DNA from: JAXGOI01 sp040767605
GTDB taxonomy: Bacteria > Bacillota > Dehalobacteriia > UBA4068
NCBI GenBank assembly: GCA_040767605.1
Contig: JAXGOI010000001.1
Location: forward strand, 124,001-188,000
Direction of reading: 5' to 3'
DNA: 64,000 nucleotides
Shown here one piece after another: positions 15,737 to 24,301 of the stretch. The notes below the pieces were generated by a model that saw only the letters and a list, made by a program, of their open reading frames with translations, did not search any database and was not told the DNA's origin. Position 1 is the stretch's first letter; every line of letters starts with the position of its first letter. Position numbers and translations under genes: made by a program.

Positions 15737-16663
15737 ATGCATACAAATTATATTATTTATGCGGATATTTTATTTTTACTTAACTTCTTTTTTGATTTTT
15801 TTATATTATGGGCGGCAGGCAGCTTTTTGCGGCGGAAGATTATTTATTGGCGTCTTTTTTTGGCTGCTCTTTTAGGGGCTTTTTACGGCGTGGGTATGCT
15901 TATTCCGGCTTTAGGCTATCTTTATGTTTTTGGCGCAAAAATTGCCTTTTCTTTAATTATAATTGCAATTGCCTACCCCATAGCTAATATAAGGGGCTTT
16001 TTAAGCTTAACCGGGTTTTTTTTTCTTATCAGCTTTGCCATGGCGGGCGCAGCTTTAGGGGCTTCGTCTCTTTTATCCCAGGTGGGATTTTCCCCGGGTA
16101 AATTAGAGATTATAGGCTGGTCTTCCTTATTATTTGCCCTCTTTATCGGGGCAATACTGGGTAAAAAGGGTTTAAAAAGGCTCAGGCAAAGCTGGCATAG
16201 GGATGATTTTAAGGTAAAGCTGGAAATCAGGGCCGCCGGGCGCTCCTGTATTATTCCGGCTTTAATAGATACCGGCAATAATCTTTTAGACCCTGTAAGC
16301 GGCAGGCCGGTTATTGTGGGGGAATACCCCCTTTTAGTTAAGCTTCTGCCCTTTGGCATCCGCAGCGCCATTGAAAAATACGGCCTGAACGACCCGACAA
16401 AAATCATCTCTAATCAGGGGAACAGCGGTTGGGAAAACCGCCTCCGCCTTGTACCGTTTATTTCTATCGGGCAAAGCCATGGCCTGCTTTTAGGTTTTTG
16501 GCCGGATGAAATAATTATCCGCACCGGCAGGGAAGTGCATAGTACAAATAAAGCAATTATTTGCTTTTATAATAAAAAATTGGGGCAGGGAGATAATTAT
16601 CAGGCGGTAATAAACCCGGATATACTCTATAACAGAGATGAGAATAAGGAGGTAAGCGCATGA
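15737..16663 (+). CDS. spoIIGA: Sigma-E processing peptidase SpoIIGA
   Basis: A 308-residue membrane aspartic protease that cleaves the pro-sequence of sigma-E in the mother cell. The N-terminal ~150 residues form five hydrophobic helices. The C-terminal protease domain carries ALIDTGNNLLDP with Asp178, equivalent to the catalytic Asp183 of B. subtilis. Length matches the family. It overlaps sigE by the ATGA tetranucleotide, which couples protease and substrate expression. The ribosome site is AGGGGGG. A 12-bp palindrome lies about 75 bp upstream. Activation would come from SpoIIR, encoded 1.7 kb downstream. Confidence 0.95.
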   Translation: MHTNYIIYADILFLLNFFFDFFILWAAGSFLRRKIIYWRLFLAALLGAFYGVGMLIPALGYLYVFGAKIAFSLIIIAIAYPIANIRGFLSLTGFFFLISFAMAGAALGASSLLSQVGFSPGKLEIIGWSSLLFALFIGAILGKKGLKRLRQSWHRDDFKVKLEIRAAGRSCIIPALIDTGNNLLDPVSGRPVIVGEYPLLVKLLPFGIRSAIEKYGLNDPTKIISNQGNSGWENRLRLVPFISIGQSHGLLLGFWPDEIIIRTGREVHSTNKAIICFYNKKLGQGDNYQAVINPDILYNRDENKEVSA

Positions 16664-17379
16664 AGAAGTTTTTTAAAAAAATTCGCCTTAAATTTTTAAT
16701 TTGGCATGCCCAAAGGTATTTTTCTTCCCGGAGCATTTTTTATATCGGGGGCAGCGAGGCTTTACCGCCCCCCCTTTCTTTGGATGAGGAAAGCCTATTA
16801 TTAAATGAGCTCTCCAAGGGGGAGAAAGCCGTTAAAATTATTTTAATTGAGAGAAACCTTCGCCTAGTGGTATATATTGCCCGCAAGTTTGAAAACACAG
16901 GCATAAGTGTTGAGGATTTAGTTTCCATTGGCAGCATTGGGCTGATAAAGGCCGTAAATACCTTTGACCCGGATAAAAAAATAAAGCTTGCCACCTATGC
17001 CTCTCGCTGTATAGAAAATGAAATACTTATGTACCTGCGGCGTAACAGCAGAATAAAAAGTGAAATTTCTTTAGATGAGCCTTTGAATATTGATTGGGAC
17101 GGCAATGAGCTTTTGCTTTCAGATATTTTGGGTACAGAGAATGACCTTATTTATAAACCTCTTGAGGAGGAGGTAGATAAAAACCTTCTAATTGCGGCTA
17201 TTAATAAATTATCCTCCCGGGAAAAGATTATTATGGAGCTTCGTTTCGGCCTGGGGGGCAATAGCGAAAAAACCCAAAAGGAGGTGGCGGAAATTTTGGG
17301 TATATCTCAATCGTATATTTCCCGCCTGGAAAAAAGAATTATTTTAAAGCTTAAAAAAGATATTTCTAAAGCTGAATAA
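16660..17379 (+). CDS. sigE: Sporulation sigma factor SigE (pro-form)
   Basis: A 239-residue mother-cell sigma factor. The first ~28 residues are a basic, hydrophobic pro-segment preceding SIFYIGGSEALPPPLS, the usual processing neighbourhood. Region 2 has NLRLVVYIARKFENTG and DLVSIGSIGLIKAV. Region 4 has SSREKIIMELRFGL and the helix-turn-helix TQKEVAEILGISQSYISRLE. Its start overlaps the spoIIGA stop. A terminator at 17405 separates it from sigG. Confidence 0.96.
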   Translation: MKKFFKKIRLKFLIWHAQRYFSSRSIFYIGGSEALPPPLSLDEESLLLNELSKGEKAVKIILIERNLRLVVYIARKFENTGISVEDLVSIGSIGLIKAVNTFDPDKKIKLATYASRCIENEILMYLRRNSRIKSEISLDEPLNIDWDGNELLLSDILGTENDLIYKPLEEEVDKNLLIAAINKLSSREKIIMELRFGLGGNSEKTQKEVAEILGISQSYISRLEKRIILKLKKDISKAE

Positions 17380-17404
17380 ATAAATAAACAAGTTTAAAAA
17401 AGTT

Positions 17405-17434
17405 AAACCGCCTTTTAAAGGCGGTTTTATTTTT
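17405..17434 (+). terminator. Intrinsic terminator between sigE and sigG
   Basis: AAACCGCC / GGCGGTTT with a TTTTAAA loop and T-rich tail. Confidence 0.85.
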
Positions 17435-17435
17435 A

Positions 17436-17466
17436 GTATATTTATGCCTCTGGCAGGGCATAATTA
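17436..17466 (+). promoter_or_regulatory. Sigma-F/sigma-G type promoter of sigG
   Basis: GTATA, 15 bp, GGGCATAATT. This fits the forespore -35 (GYATA) and the sigma-F -10 pattern GGnnAnAHT; the inner CATAATTA also fits sigma-G. It begins right after the sigE terminator and lies about 35 bp before sigG. Confidence 0.65.
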
Positions 17467-17500
17467 GCTTAGTAAAACATGGAGAAAAGGTGGGCCGAAA

Positions 17501-18274
17501 ATGCTAAACAAAGTGGAAATTTGCGGAGTAAATACCTCCAGGCTGCCTGTTTTATCCAATGAAATTATGCGTAAGCTCTTTGTTCAAATGCAGGCCGGGG
17601 ATTTAAGCGCCAGGGAGAGAATAGTCAGCGGTAATTTGCGTTTGGTTTTAAGCGTTATAAAAAGATTTAATAATAGGGGAGAAAACCCTGACGATTTATT
17701 TCAGGTTGGCTGTATTGGGCTGATTAAAGCAACGGATAATTTTGATCTTTCTCAGAATGTGCGGTTTTCTACCTATGCCGTGCCAATGATTATCGGAGAA
17801 ATCCGCAGGTATATCCGGGATAATAACCCTATCAGGGTTAGCCGCTCCCTAAGGGATATTGCCTATAAAACCCTGCAAATAAGGGATTCTCTTACCCGCA
17901 AAAACGGCAAAGAGCCCGCCATGGCGGAAATTGCCAAAGAACTTAATTTACCCGTTGAAGATATTGTCTTTGCTTTAGATGCAATTCAGGAGCCGATATC
18001 CCTTTATGAGCCGGTTTACCATGACGGCGGCAGCGATCAGATTTTTGTTATGGATCAGGTTGGGGATGAAAAGAATACCGATAATAATTGGCTGGAATTA
18101 ATAAATATAAAAGAAGGCCTGGAAAGGCTGGGAGACAGGGAAAGAAATATTATTAATTTAAGGTTTTTTGCCGGCAAAACCCAAATGGAGGTAGCGGAAG
18201 AAATAGGAATTTCTCAGGCTCAGGTATCCCGTTTAGAAAAAGGCGCCCTTTTGCATTTAAGAAAATATATGTAA
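17501..18274 (+). CDS. sigG: Forespore sigma factor SigG
   Basis: A 257-residue late forespore sigma factor. The opening KVEICGVNTSRLPVLSNEIM is the hallmark of SigG and is an anti-sigma (Gin/SpoIIAB) contact region. Region 2 has NLRLVLSVIKRF and DLFQVGCIGLIKATDNFDLS. Region 3 has NGKEPAMAEIAKEL. Region 4 has the helix-turn-helix TQMEVAEEIGISQAQVSRLE. No pro-sequence. The upstream forespore-type promoter suggests sigma-F activation and self-activation, as in Bacillus. Confidence 0.97.
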   Translation: MLNKVEICGVNTSRLPVLSNEIMRKLFVQMQAGDLSARERIVSGNLRLVLSVIKRFNNRGENPDDLFQVGCIGLIKATDNFDLSQNVRFSTYAVPMIIGEIRRYIRDNNPIRVSRSLRDIAYKTLQIRDSLTRKNGKEPAMAEIAKELNLPVEDIVFALDAIQEPISLYEPVYHDGGSDQIFVMDQVGDEKNTDNNWLELINIKEGLERLGDRERNIINLRFFAGKTQMEVAEEIGISQAQVSRLEKGALLHLRKYM

Positions 18275-18332
18275 ATTCTTAATCAGTAAAATATATGCCT
18301 ATGTATATCTGAGTGTATAAAAGGAGAAAAAG

Positions 18333-18929
18333 ATGAATATATATAGAAGGAATAAAATCCCTTACAGTTTCAGCCTCTTAATTTTGGCGGCTTTTTGCCT
18401 TTTAGGGGTTTATATTAATGGAGCAGGTAAAATTGAAAACAGCCCCCTCAGGCTTCATGTAATAGCCAATAGCGACAGCCCCTATGACCAACAGGTTAAA
18501 CTGATAGTGAAAGACAGGGCCCTGGAACTCTTAAACGACGCCTTATTAAATTCAGATAATAAGAAAGAGGCCATGACAAGAATAAATTCTGAATTAGCCG
18601 GTTTAGAAGAGGGTTGCCGGGAGGTTTTGGCAGGCTATGCCGATTATGACTTAAAAGCCTCTTTAGGCAAGGGGGCCTTCCCCACAAAGGCCTATGGGAA
18701 TATGCTGCTCCCGGCAGGGGATTATGAGGCCTTAAAAATTGTTTTAGGGGAGGGGAAAGGTAAAAACTGGTGGTGTGTATTGTTCCCCCCATTATGCTTT
18801 ATTGATATTGCCGGAAGCAAAGAGCAAACGGTTATGTCTTCCACCGGGGATTTTAAAAGCCCGGATAAACCGGATAAAGAAGAAATTCAAATCAGGTTGA
18901 AAATCAATGAATTGCTGGGAAAATGGTAA
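18333..18929 (+). CDS. spoIIR: Stage II sporulation protein R
   Basis: A 198-residue secreted signalling protein with an N-terminal hydrophobic signal/anchor (about 12-32) followed by PLRLHVIANSDSPYDQQVKL, the family signature. A central GNMLLPAGDYEALKIVLGEGKG and WWCVLFPPLCFID complete the domain. Made in the forespore, it crosses to the intermembrane space and triggers SpoIIGA to process pro-sigma-E. It sits directly downstream of sigG rather than at a distant locus as in B. subtilis, so all signalling partners are in one 3.2-kb cluster. Confidence 0.94.
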   Translation: MNIYRRNKIPYSFSLLILAAFCLLGVYINGAGKIENSPLRLHVIANSDSPYDQQVKLIVKDRALELLNDALLNSDNKKEAMTRINSELAGLEEGCREVLAGYADYDLKASLGKGAFPTKAYGNMLLPAGDYEALKIVLGEGKGKNWWCVLFPPLCFIDIAGSKEQTVMSSTGDFKSPDKPDKEEIQIRLKINELLGKW

Positions 18930-19044
18930 AAATAAGAGTAAGTATAATATTAAGAATAGAGGAAAGCATTAAAAAAATAAAGGCGGGGTGCCCCGCAGTG
19001 TTATAAGTAGATTTTATAAACCATGGTGAAACAGGTGGGTATAA

Positions 19045-19085
19045 GTTCGGCAGGCAGTGAGCATTCGCTGCCTGCCGAACCCTTT
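19045..19085 (+). terminator. Strong 13-bp hairpin, possible terminator
   Basis: GTTCGGCAGGCAG pairs perfectly with CTGCCTGCCGAAC around a 10-nt loop, followed by CCTTTT. It is the only strong hairpin after spoIIR, but the T-tail is weak and offset. Confidence 0.5.
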
Positions 19086-19464
19086 TATGCAACCCTTGAT
19101 GAATCGCCCGGCGGCTCTTGTTTTGCCTGCTGTTTGTCAACCCTATCCGGCAATTAAATATCCCTGTAGCAAATGCTAATCTCCTGTATTGCGGTGCGCA
19201 AGAATTTTTCAGCATGCTCACCAATTCCTACTCGCCCAATAAAAAGATGAAAGGGCCCCTACGCAGGCCTTTTAATTCCCGTGTACTATCCCCGGTTCAT
19301 TAGCTTTTTATATAAAATTTCTCTTTTGCATAATAAAATCTCTTCAAACCTCAGATTCTTTTACGGCTTTATAGAGCGGTATCCTTTTAGATAATTATCC
19401 TATCCTACCGCCTTGATTTGTTTTTGCGTATAACCATTGGCATAGACAACGGCGGATTCCCGCA

Positions 19465-19493
19465 TTGATAACACCGCCTCATTATGGTATAAT
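19465..19493 (+). promoter_or_regulatory. Sigma-A promoter of the signalling operon
   Basis: TTGATA, 17 bp, TATAAT, about 66 bp before the first gene of the three-gene signalling operon. Confidence 0.7.
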
Positions 19494-19558
19494 TTTTCGT
19501 GTTTATCAGCTTTGGCCTATTGTACAATATAAAATATGAATGCTAGGGTACTCAGAAA

Positions 19559-21271
19559 ATGCGGGTGGGTGAGGGGATGTTAAAAACAAATAATCATGCG
19601 CTGAAAATGGCAGCTCTTGCCATCACTCTTATTCTCTTTGCCAATGCCCTTCGATTGGTTAACAGCAATATCCCGTTCGTTAATACAACATGTTCTATTC
19701 TTATTTTCACTATCTATATCGGCATGGTGGCTGCTTGGGGGCTTTCCATCCGGTGGCGGATGATGCACAGCCATATTCGCCGCTACCTTCTCGGCATTGC
19801 CGCCTTAATGTTGTTTTGGATTTTTGTGCGCACGCTTAAATGGTACGCCTTCGACTCCTTTGATGTTATTGAAAGATTTTTGTGGTACTGTTATTATATT
19901 CCTACAATTTTTATTCCTCTCCTCAGCTTTTTTGCCGCGCTCTGCCTGGGAAAGCCGGAAAGCTGGCGGCCCAGGAGAGGATATCACCTGCTTCTGATTC
20001 CCGCTGCTCTTTTGCTTCTTGGCATGTTAACCAATGACTTGCACCAGCAAATGTTTGCGTTTTTACCCGGCTTTGAGAATTGGGGCAGTCATTACACTTA
20101 CCGCATTTTATTTTATCTCAACAGCATTTGGGTAGTTGGCTTTCTTGCCGTCACTGTTAGGCTGCTTTTTACAAAAAGCTTTATCCCTCATACAAAAAAG
20201 CGGGTTTGGCTCCCTCTCATAGTGGTGGCTGCCGGTGTTCTTTACGCTGTTTTGTATGCTGTTGATTCCTCAGTTTACGGGGCCGGGTTTATTGAATCCA
20301 CCGCCATGTATTGTGCTTTGGGGGCGGCTATTTGGGAAAGCTGTATTCAGACAAGGCTGCTACCTGTTAATACTCAATATGCCGCTTTTTTTGATTCCTC
20401 TTATTTGTCGGCTCAAATTACCGATGATCAGGGCCGTGTGCATTATCACTCAAAGCGGACAGAGCCAATCCCGCCCCTTCTGTTTGAGCGGCTTAAGGGG
20501 GAGGATACCGTTCAGCCTGATCTAAGTACGATTCTTCACGCCGCACCTATCCGGGGCGGTTATGTAGTTTGGCAGGAGGATGTTACGGAACTTTCGCTCC
20601 TTATTGAAAAACTCCGGATTGTAGGCGGCGAGCTTCAGGAGGGGGTTGAATTTCTTCAAAGCGAGATGGAGGTTAAATCCAAACGGCAGCGCATTGATGA
20701 GCAAAACCGTCTTTATGAGCTGACAGTGCGGCAGGTTATGCCCCAGCTTGAAACCATTAAGGCTCATCTTGCCGAGGCAAAGCAAGCGGATGAGGCCGGA
20801 AAAAGACGGCTGCTCCGTGAGATTAATTTATTGGGCGCTTACATCAAGCGGCGCAGCAATCTGATTCTTATGGCAGAGGGAAAAGAGATGGTGGATGTTG
20901 CGGATTTATCCCGCTGTTTTGAAGAAGCCTTTGAAAGCTTAAGGCAAGGTGATATCACCTGTGATTCGATTGTAACGGTTTTGGGCGAAATAAACCATGA
21001 TTCCGCCATTTTGATTTATGATTTCTTTCAGGCGGTGTTGGAGGCGGGATTCCCCACCCTCCGCCGCTTACATATAATTCTGACGGAGCAAGAAAAAGAT
21101 TTGGCGCTTCTGATGGAAATAGAATGCAGTGAAGATCTATCCGGCTTTCCTGATGTCCATTGGCGCAAGGAGCAATTAACTGCTTTAGGCGGCCAAATCT
21201 TTTGTTATGCAAATGAAGAAGGTAAATATCGCTTTACCCTACGCCTGCCAATGGGGGGTGCCGGCTTATGA
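19559..21271 (+). CDS. 7-TM sensor protein with degenerate kinase-like C-terminus
   Basis: A 570-residue membrane protein. Seven or so hydrophobic helices cover residues ~15-260, resembling the 7TM N-terminal region of some Firmicute histidine kinases. A PAS-like stretch (YAAFFDSSYLSAQITDDQGR) follows at ~275-350, then a long charged helix (~355-420) where a kinase would have its dimerisation His. The C-terminal ~130 residues look like an ATPase-fold remnant but lack clear N, G1 and G2 boxes. It is therefore probably a sensor or pseudokinase that works with the overlapping histidine kinase gene. ATG 19559 is used; ATG 19577 is an equally possible start. Confidence 0.75.
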   Translation: MRVGEGMLKTNNHALKMAALAITLILFANALRLVNSNIPFVNTTCSILIFTIYIGMVAAWGLSIRWRMMHSHIRRYLLGIAALMLFWIFVRTLKWYAFDSFDVIERFLWYCYYIPTIFIPLLSFFAALCLGKPESWRPRRGYHLLLIPAALLLLGMLTNDLHQQMFAFLPGFENWGSHYTYRILFYLNSIWVVGFLAVTVRLLFTKSFIPHTKKRVWLPLIVVAAGVLYAVLYAVDSSVYGAGFIESTAMYCALGAAIWESCIQTRLLPVNTQYAAFFDSSYLSAQITDDQGRVHYHSKRTEPIPPLLFERLKGEDTVQPDLSTILHAAPIRGGYVVWQEDVTELSLLIEKLRIVGGELQEGVEFLQSEMEVKSKRQRIDEQNRLYELTVRQVMPQLETIKAHLAEAKQADEAGKRRLLREINLLGAYIKRRSNLILMAEGKEMVDVADLSRCFEEAFESLRQGDITCDSIVTVLGEINHDSAILIYDFFQAVLEAGFPTLRRLHIILTEQEKDLALLMEIECSEDLSGFPDVHWRKEQLTALGGQIFCYANEEGKYRFTLRLPMGGAGL

Positions 21272-22578
21272 TCTCCCTGTTACAATTGCCGGGTATCGCC
21301 GGCTCTTTGATATTTTCAACATATTTCGCGGTGTTTATTGCTTTGCTTTTTCTGCTGATTTTGCGGCTGACCCGCCTGAGAAGGCTTCGGCGCTGCCCGG
21401 TTTCCACGCTATTTACACTGATTTTTGCTTTTCTCATTATTTGCCTGATGGAAGGGCAACGGCAAATGGGCAATAATTTGCCCCCATTTGGCCCTGGGGC
21501 CCTCATATGGAATTTGCCCTGGTTGATTCACTCTTTGATTTTAACCGGCGCAATGGCTTTTAGCGGTATCGGCTTTTTGAAAGAGAGAAAGGTTGCGGAA
21601 ACGGAAATTACCCCCGGCTCCATTCGGGAAGCCCTTGATAATCTGCCCAGCGGCCTGTGTTTTTCCGATCATAACGGCCTGCCCCTGCTTACCAATCGCC
21701 GTATGTACCAGCTGGCCCAAGATGTGAGCGGCAGTCTTTTGCAAAATGCGGAGGTTTTTTGGCAAAGCCTTGCGGATTTTAAAGGTAAAGGCGGCATTAA
21801 ACGGCTGAAAAACGGCCCATGGCCTGTGCTGCGCTGGCCGGATGGCAGCGTGTGGCGTTTTTCTAAAACGGAGTTTATTCTTTCCGGCCGGGCGTATATC
21901 CAAACCACGGCAGCCAATATCACCAGCCTTCATCAGCTGTCGGAACAACTGGCGGAAAGCAATGCCGCTTTAGAGCGCCAGCAAAAACGGCTGAAAAAAC
22001 TGATTGAGGGTATGATTGAAATTACCCGGGAGGAAGAAATCCTCGGCCTTAAGGTGCATATTCATAATGAATTGGGCCGCTGCGTGCTGGCAGGCCGCCG
22101 CAGCTTGGAGGGCTCCTCCGGGGAAGGAATTGAACAGGCGCTGGAGCTTTGGCGTGAAGTGGCCGCGCGGCTGGAAATCAGCGCCGCCGATACCACCCCA
22201 AACGCCGGAGAGGCCCTGCGTCAAATTACCGGCCTTGCCGCCCTCCTTGGCTGCACTGTCGAGATAAAAGGTGAGCTGCCCAAACAGGAGGATACCGCCT
22301 ACCTGCTGCTCACCGCCGTGCGGGAAGCGGTGACCAATGCCGTGCGCCACGCCGGAGCAAGCCGGGTCATGGTGGAGCTTTCTCAAAACGATAATACCCT
22401 TGCCGCCCAAATCAGCGATAACGGAACAGGCTGCCCCGCTCAAATCATTGAGGGCAGCGGCCTGGCATCGCTGCGAAGCCGCATCCGGCAGGCGGGCGGT
22501 GAGCTGAATATTTTATGTAATCGGGGCGTTTCGCTGCATTTGCGATTGCCCATGACAAGGGAGGAGGTAAGAGTATGA
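21268..22578 (+). CDS. Membrane sensor histidine kinase
   Basis: A 436-residue kinase. Three hydrophobic segments occupy residues ~5-105, then a PAS-like domain (LPSGLCFSDHNGLPLLTNRR, ~128-150), a coiled region, and a phosphoacceptor candidate KVHIHNELGRC near residue 265. The HATPase domain is intact: REAVTNAVRHAGA (N box), ISDNGTGCP (G1) and GSGLASLRSRI (G2), the arrangement of NarX/LiaS-type kinases that pair with LuxR-type regulators. It overlaps the previous gene by ATGA and the regulator by ATGA, so the three proteins are made in coupled amounts. GC content is clearly higher than in the flanking housekeeping genes. Confidence 0.88.
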   Translation: MISLLQLPGIAGSLIFSTYFAVFIALLFLLILRLTRLRRLRRCPVSTLFTLIFAFLIICLMEGQRQMGNNLPPFGPGALIWNLPWLIHSLILTGAMAFSGIGFLKERKVAETEITPGSIREALDNLPSGLCFSDHNGLPLLTNRRMYQLAQDVSGSLLQNAEVFWQSLADFKGKGGIKRLKNGPWPVLRWPDGSVWRFSKTEFILSGRAYIQTTAANITSLHQLSEQLAESNAALERQQKRLKKLIEGMIEITREEEILGLKVHIHNELGRCVLAGRRSLEGSSGEGIEQALELWREVAARLEISAADTTPNAGEALRQITGLAALLGCTVEIKGELPKQEDTAYLLLTAVREAVTNAVRHAGASRVMVELSQNDNTLAAQISDNGTGCPAQIIEGSGLASLRSRIRQAGGELNILCNRGVSLHLRLPMTREEVRV

Positions 22579-23207
22579 AAAAAACCAATGTCTTAATTGT
22601 TGATGGTCAGCGCAGCGCTCAGGAGATTATGACCGCCGCCATAGAGCGGGGGGCCGACCGCTACCGCCTGTTTCAGACCATTAGCAATGCATCCTTTGCC
22701 GAGCTGTGCTGTATGACCGGACAGGTGGATTTAATTTTGATGGATGTTTACACTGAATTTCGGGAGAACGGCATCGACGCGGCGGCAAAAATTAAGCAGT
22801 ATTTTCCCCACATCAAAATCATCATCGTTACAGGGTTGCCGGAAGAAAGCTTCATCCGCCGGTCAAAAGCGGCGGGGTGCGAGAGCTTTTGGTATAAGGA
22901 TATAAGCGAGGAAGATCTTTTAGAGGTAATGGACCGCACCATGGCGGGGGAATCAATCTACCCCGAAGGAACGCCTGTGCTAATGATTGGCAACGCCAAA
23001 AGCAATACCTTCACCCCAAGAGAAATGGAGGTGCTGCGTGAGAAGGTCAGCGGCCGGCCCCATCAGGAAATCAGCGGCCGCCTGGCCATAAAGGAATCCA
23101 CCTTGGAATGGCATGTGAACAACATCATGTCAAAGACCGGCTATTCCAATGTGACCCAGCTTACCGGGAATATCATGGAGCAGAGATTTATTTTGCCTGA
23201 TTTTTAA
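22575..23207 (+). CDS. LuxR-type response regulator
   Basis: A 210-residue regulator with a receiver domain (1-~120) and a LuxR-type helix-turn-helix (~145-200, FTPREMEVLREKVSG...STLEWHVNNIMSKTG). Asp57 in LILMDVYT is the phosphorylation site, Thr in VTGLP and Lys in WYKD complete the active site. The acidic pair near the N-terminus is IVDG rather than the usual DD, so one Mg2+ ligand is missing; this may change phosphorylation kinetics. It ends the operon, followed by a strong terminator. Its target genes are unknown; autoregulation is a reasonable guess. Confidence 0.9.
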   Translation: MKKTNVLIVDGQRSAQEIMTAAIERGADRYRLFQTISNASFAELCCMTGQVDLILMDVYTEFRENGIDAAAKIKQYFPHIKIIIVTGLPEESFIRRSKAAGCESFWYKDISEEDLLEVMDRTMAGESIYPEGTPVLMIGNAKSNTFTPREMEVLREKVSGRPHQEISGRLAIKESTLEWHVNNIMSKTGYSNVTQLTGNIMEQRFILPDF

Positions 23208-23224
23208 ATAAAAAATTACCTGCG

Positions 23225-23257
23225 GCGCCGCCCATTATGGGCGGCGCTGTTTTTTTA
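23225..23257 (+). terminator. Strong terminator after the signalling operon
   Basis: GCGCCGCCC / GGGCGGCGC with loop ATTAT, then TGT7. Confidence 0.9.
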
Positions 23258-23284
23258 CAAATAATTTTAAAAAATATGCCCGAC

Positions 23285-23313
23285 CCCCAGGGTAGCCCTG
23301 GGGTGCTTTTTTT
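23285..23313 (+). terminator. Second tandem terminator-like hairpin
   Basis: CCCCAGGG / CCCTGGGG with loop TAG, then TGC and T7. It lies 30 bp after the first terminator and may be left over from a rearrangement. Confidence 0.65.
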
Positions 23314-23382
23314 AAATTTCTGCTATGGTATATGGGTAAAGGTATATTTTAAAAATTTAATATAGAAGCGAGGTGGTTTCAT

Positions 23383-24183
23383 TTGAAGACTGTTGTGGTG
23401 GGCATCCCCAATTCCTTAATGGCGGGGGGTATCTGCAAATACCTGGAGCAGAGCCCGGAGCTCAGGGTGATACGGCACGACTATAATGGCCCCCAGCCGG
23501 TGGCGGTGTGGTACCTAAACGACCAGGGCGGGCTGGAAAAGCTTAATTGCACATTTGAAAACGGTCTGGTCAGCTTCAGCACCGACCATCTGTCCCTCTA
23601 TGTGATTGGAAAAGATACCGAAGAAGCTCCGGGGGTTAATCCCTTTACGGATGTAGCCAAAGATGCCTGGTATTACAGTGCGGTAGCTTATGCCTTGGAA
23701 AACGGGCTGATGGTTGGAACCGGCAACAGTATTTTCTCCCCCCATGCGAACACGACAAGAGGAATGATCGTCACCATACTGCATCGTCTGGAGGGCTCCC
23801 CTGAGCCCGGTAAAAATCCTTTTAAGGATGTCTCTGACGGTATGTATTACACAAACTCCATTGCATGGGCTGCCGAAAACAATATTGTGGGCGGCTATGG
23901 AGACGGAAAGTTCGGCCCCGATGATGCAATCACCCGTGAGCAGATGGCGGCCATTCTTATGAATTACGCCAAGTTTAAAGGCTATGATACATCAAGCAAT
24001 GGGGATTTATCCAAGTTCAGCGACAGCGATAGCGTATCGGCCTGGGCGGCGGAGGCTATGGCTTGGGCTAATGGAGAAAACCTGATTCAGGGTGACGGCA
24101 TAAAGCTTATGCCCGCTGGCAATACCGAGCGCTGTCAGGCAGCGGCCATACTTCAGCGGTTTATAGAGACAATTATAAAATAA
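23383..24183 (+). pseudogene. Chimeric ORF: response-regulator start fused to SLH-protein tail
   Basis: A 266-residue open frame of two unrelated parts. Residues 1-~31 (MKTVVVGIPNSLMAGGICKY...) look like the first strand and helix of a LuxR-type receiver domain. From residue ~35, YNGPQPVAVWYLNDQGGLEK and LVSFSTDHLSLYVIG are the region that normally precedes SLH domains in long cell-surface proteins. Three SLH domains follow (~85-140, 145-200, 208-262; NPFTDV..AWYY, NPFKDVS, SKFSDSDSVSAWA). No signal peptide is present, so the SLH part could not reach the cell wall. I read it as a deletion or recombination scar joining two genes, though the frame is intact and has GAGGTGG before TTG 23383. Confidence 0.7.
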
Positions 24184-24301
24184 CGATTACAGCAGCGAGA
24201 AGTAATATATGAGCGGAACCCGAAAACGGCTCACTCATGTGTTGACAGTAAATTTGCACAGGCAGAGACCATTATCTAATCGCCTGCTCTCTTAACAGTA
24301 T

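Larger units (their letters stand above)
18930..19558. other. 629-bp stretch without a recognisable gene
   Basis: I see no credible coding region here. Open frames on both strands (for example 18904-19224 minus and 19118-19303 plus) lack ribosome sites and family patterns. Visible structures are a small hairpin GCGGGG-TG-CCCCGC at 18983-18996, the 13-bp stem at 19045-19080, and a promoter at 19465-19493. Base composition is more mixed than in the flanking sporulation genes, so decayed or horizontally acquired DNA is possible. Confidence 0.5.

Noticed and set aside
18904..19224. Minus-strand 106-codon frame after spoIIR
   Set aside because: It overlaps the 3' end of spoIIR, has no ribosome site and shows no domain pattern; it crosses a strong hairpin.
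19118..19303. Plus-strand 61-codon frame in the gene-poor tract
   Set aside because: No ribosome site, no family resemblance, Cys/Pro-rich chance composition.
20235..20525. Alternative plus-strand frame inside the 7-TM sensor gene as a sign of frameshift
   Set aside because: The main frame continues coherently through the region to the ATGA overlap, so no frameshift is needed.
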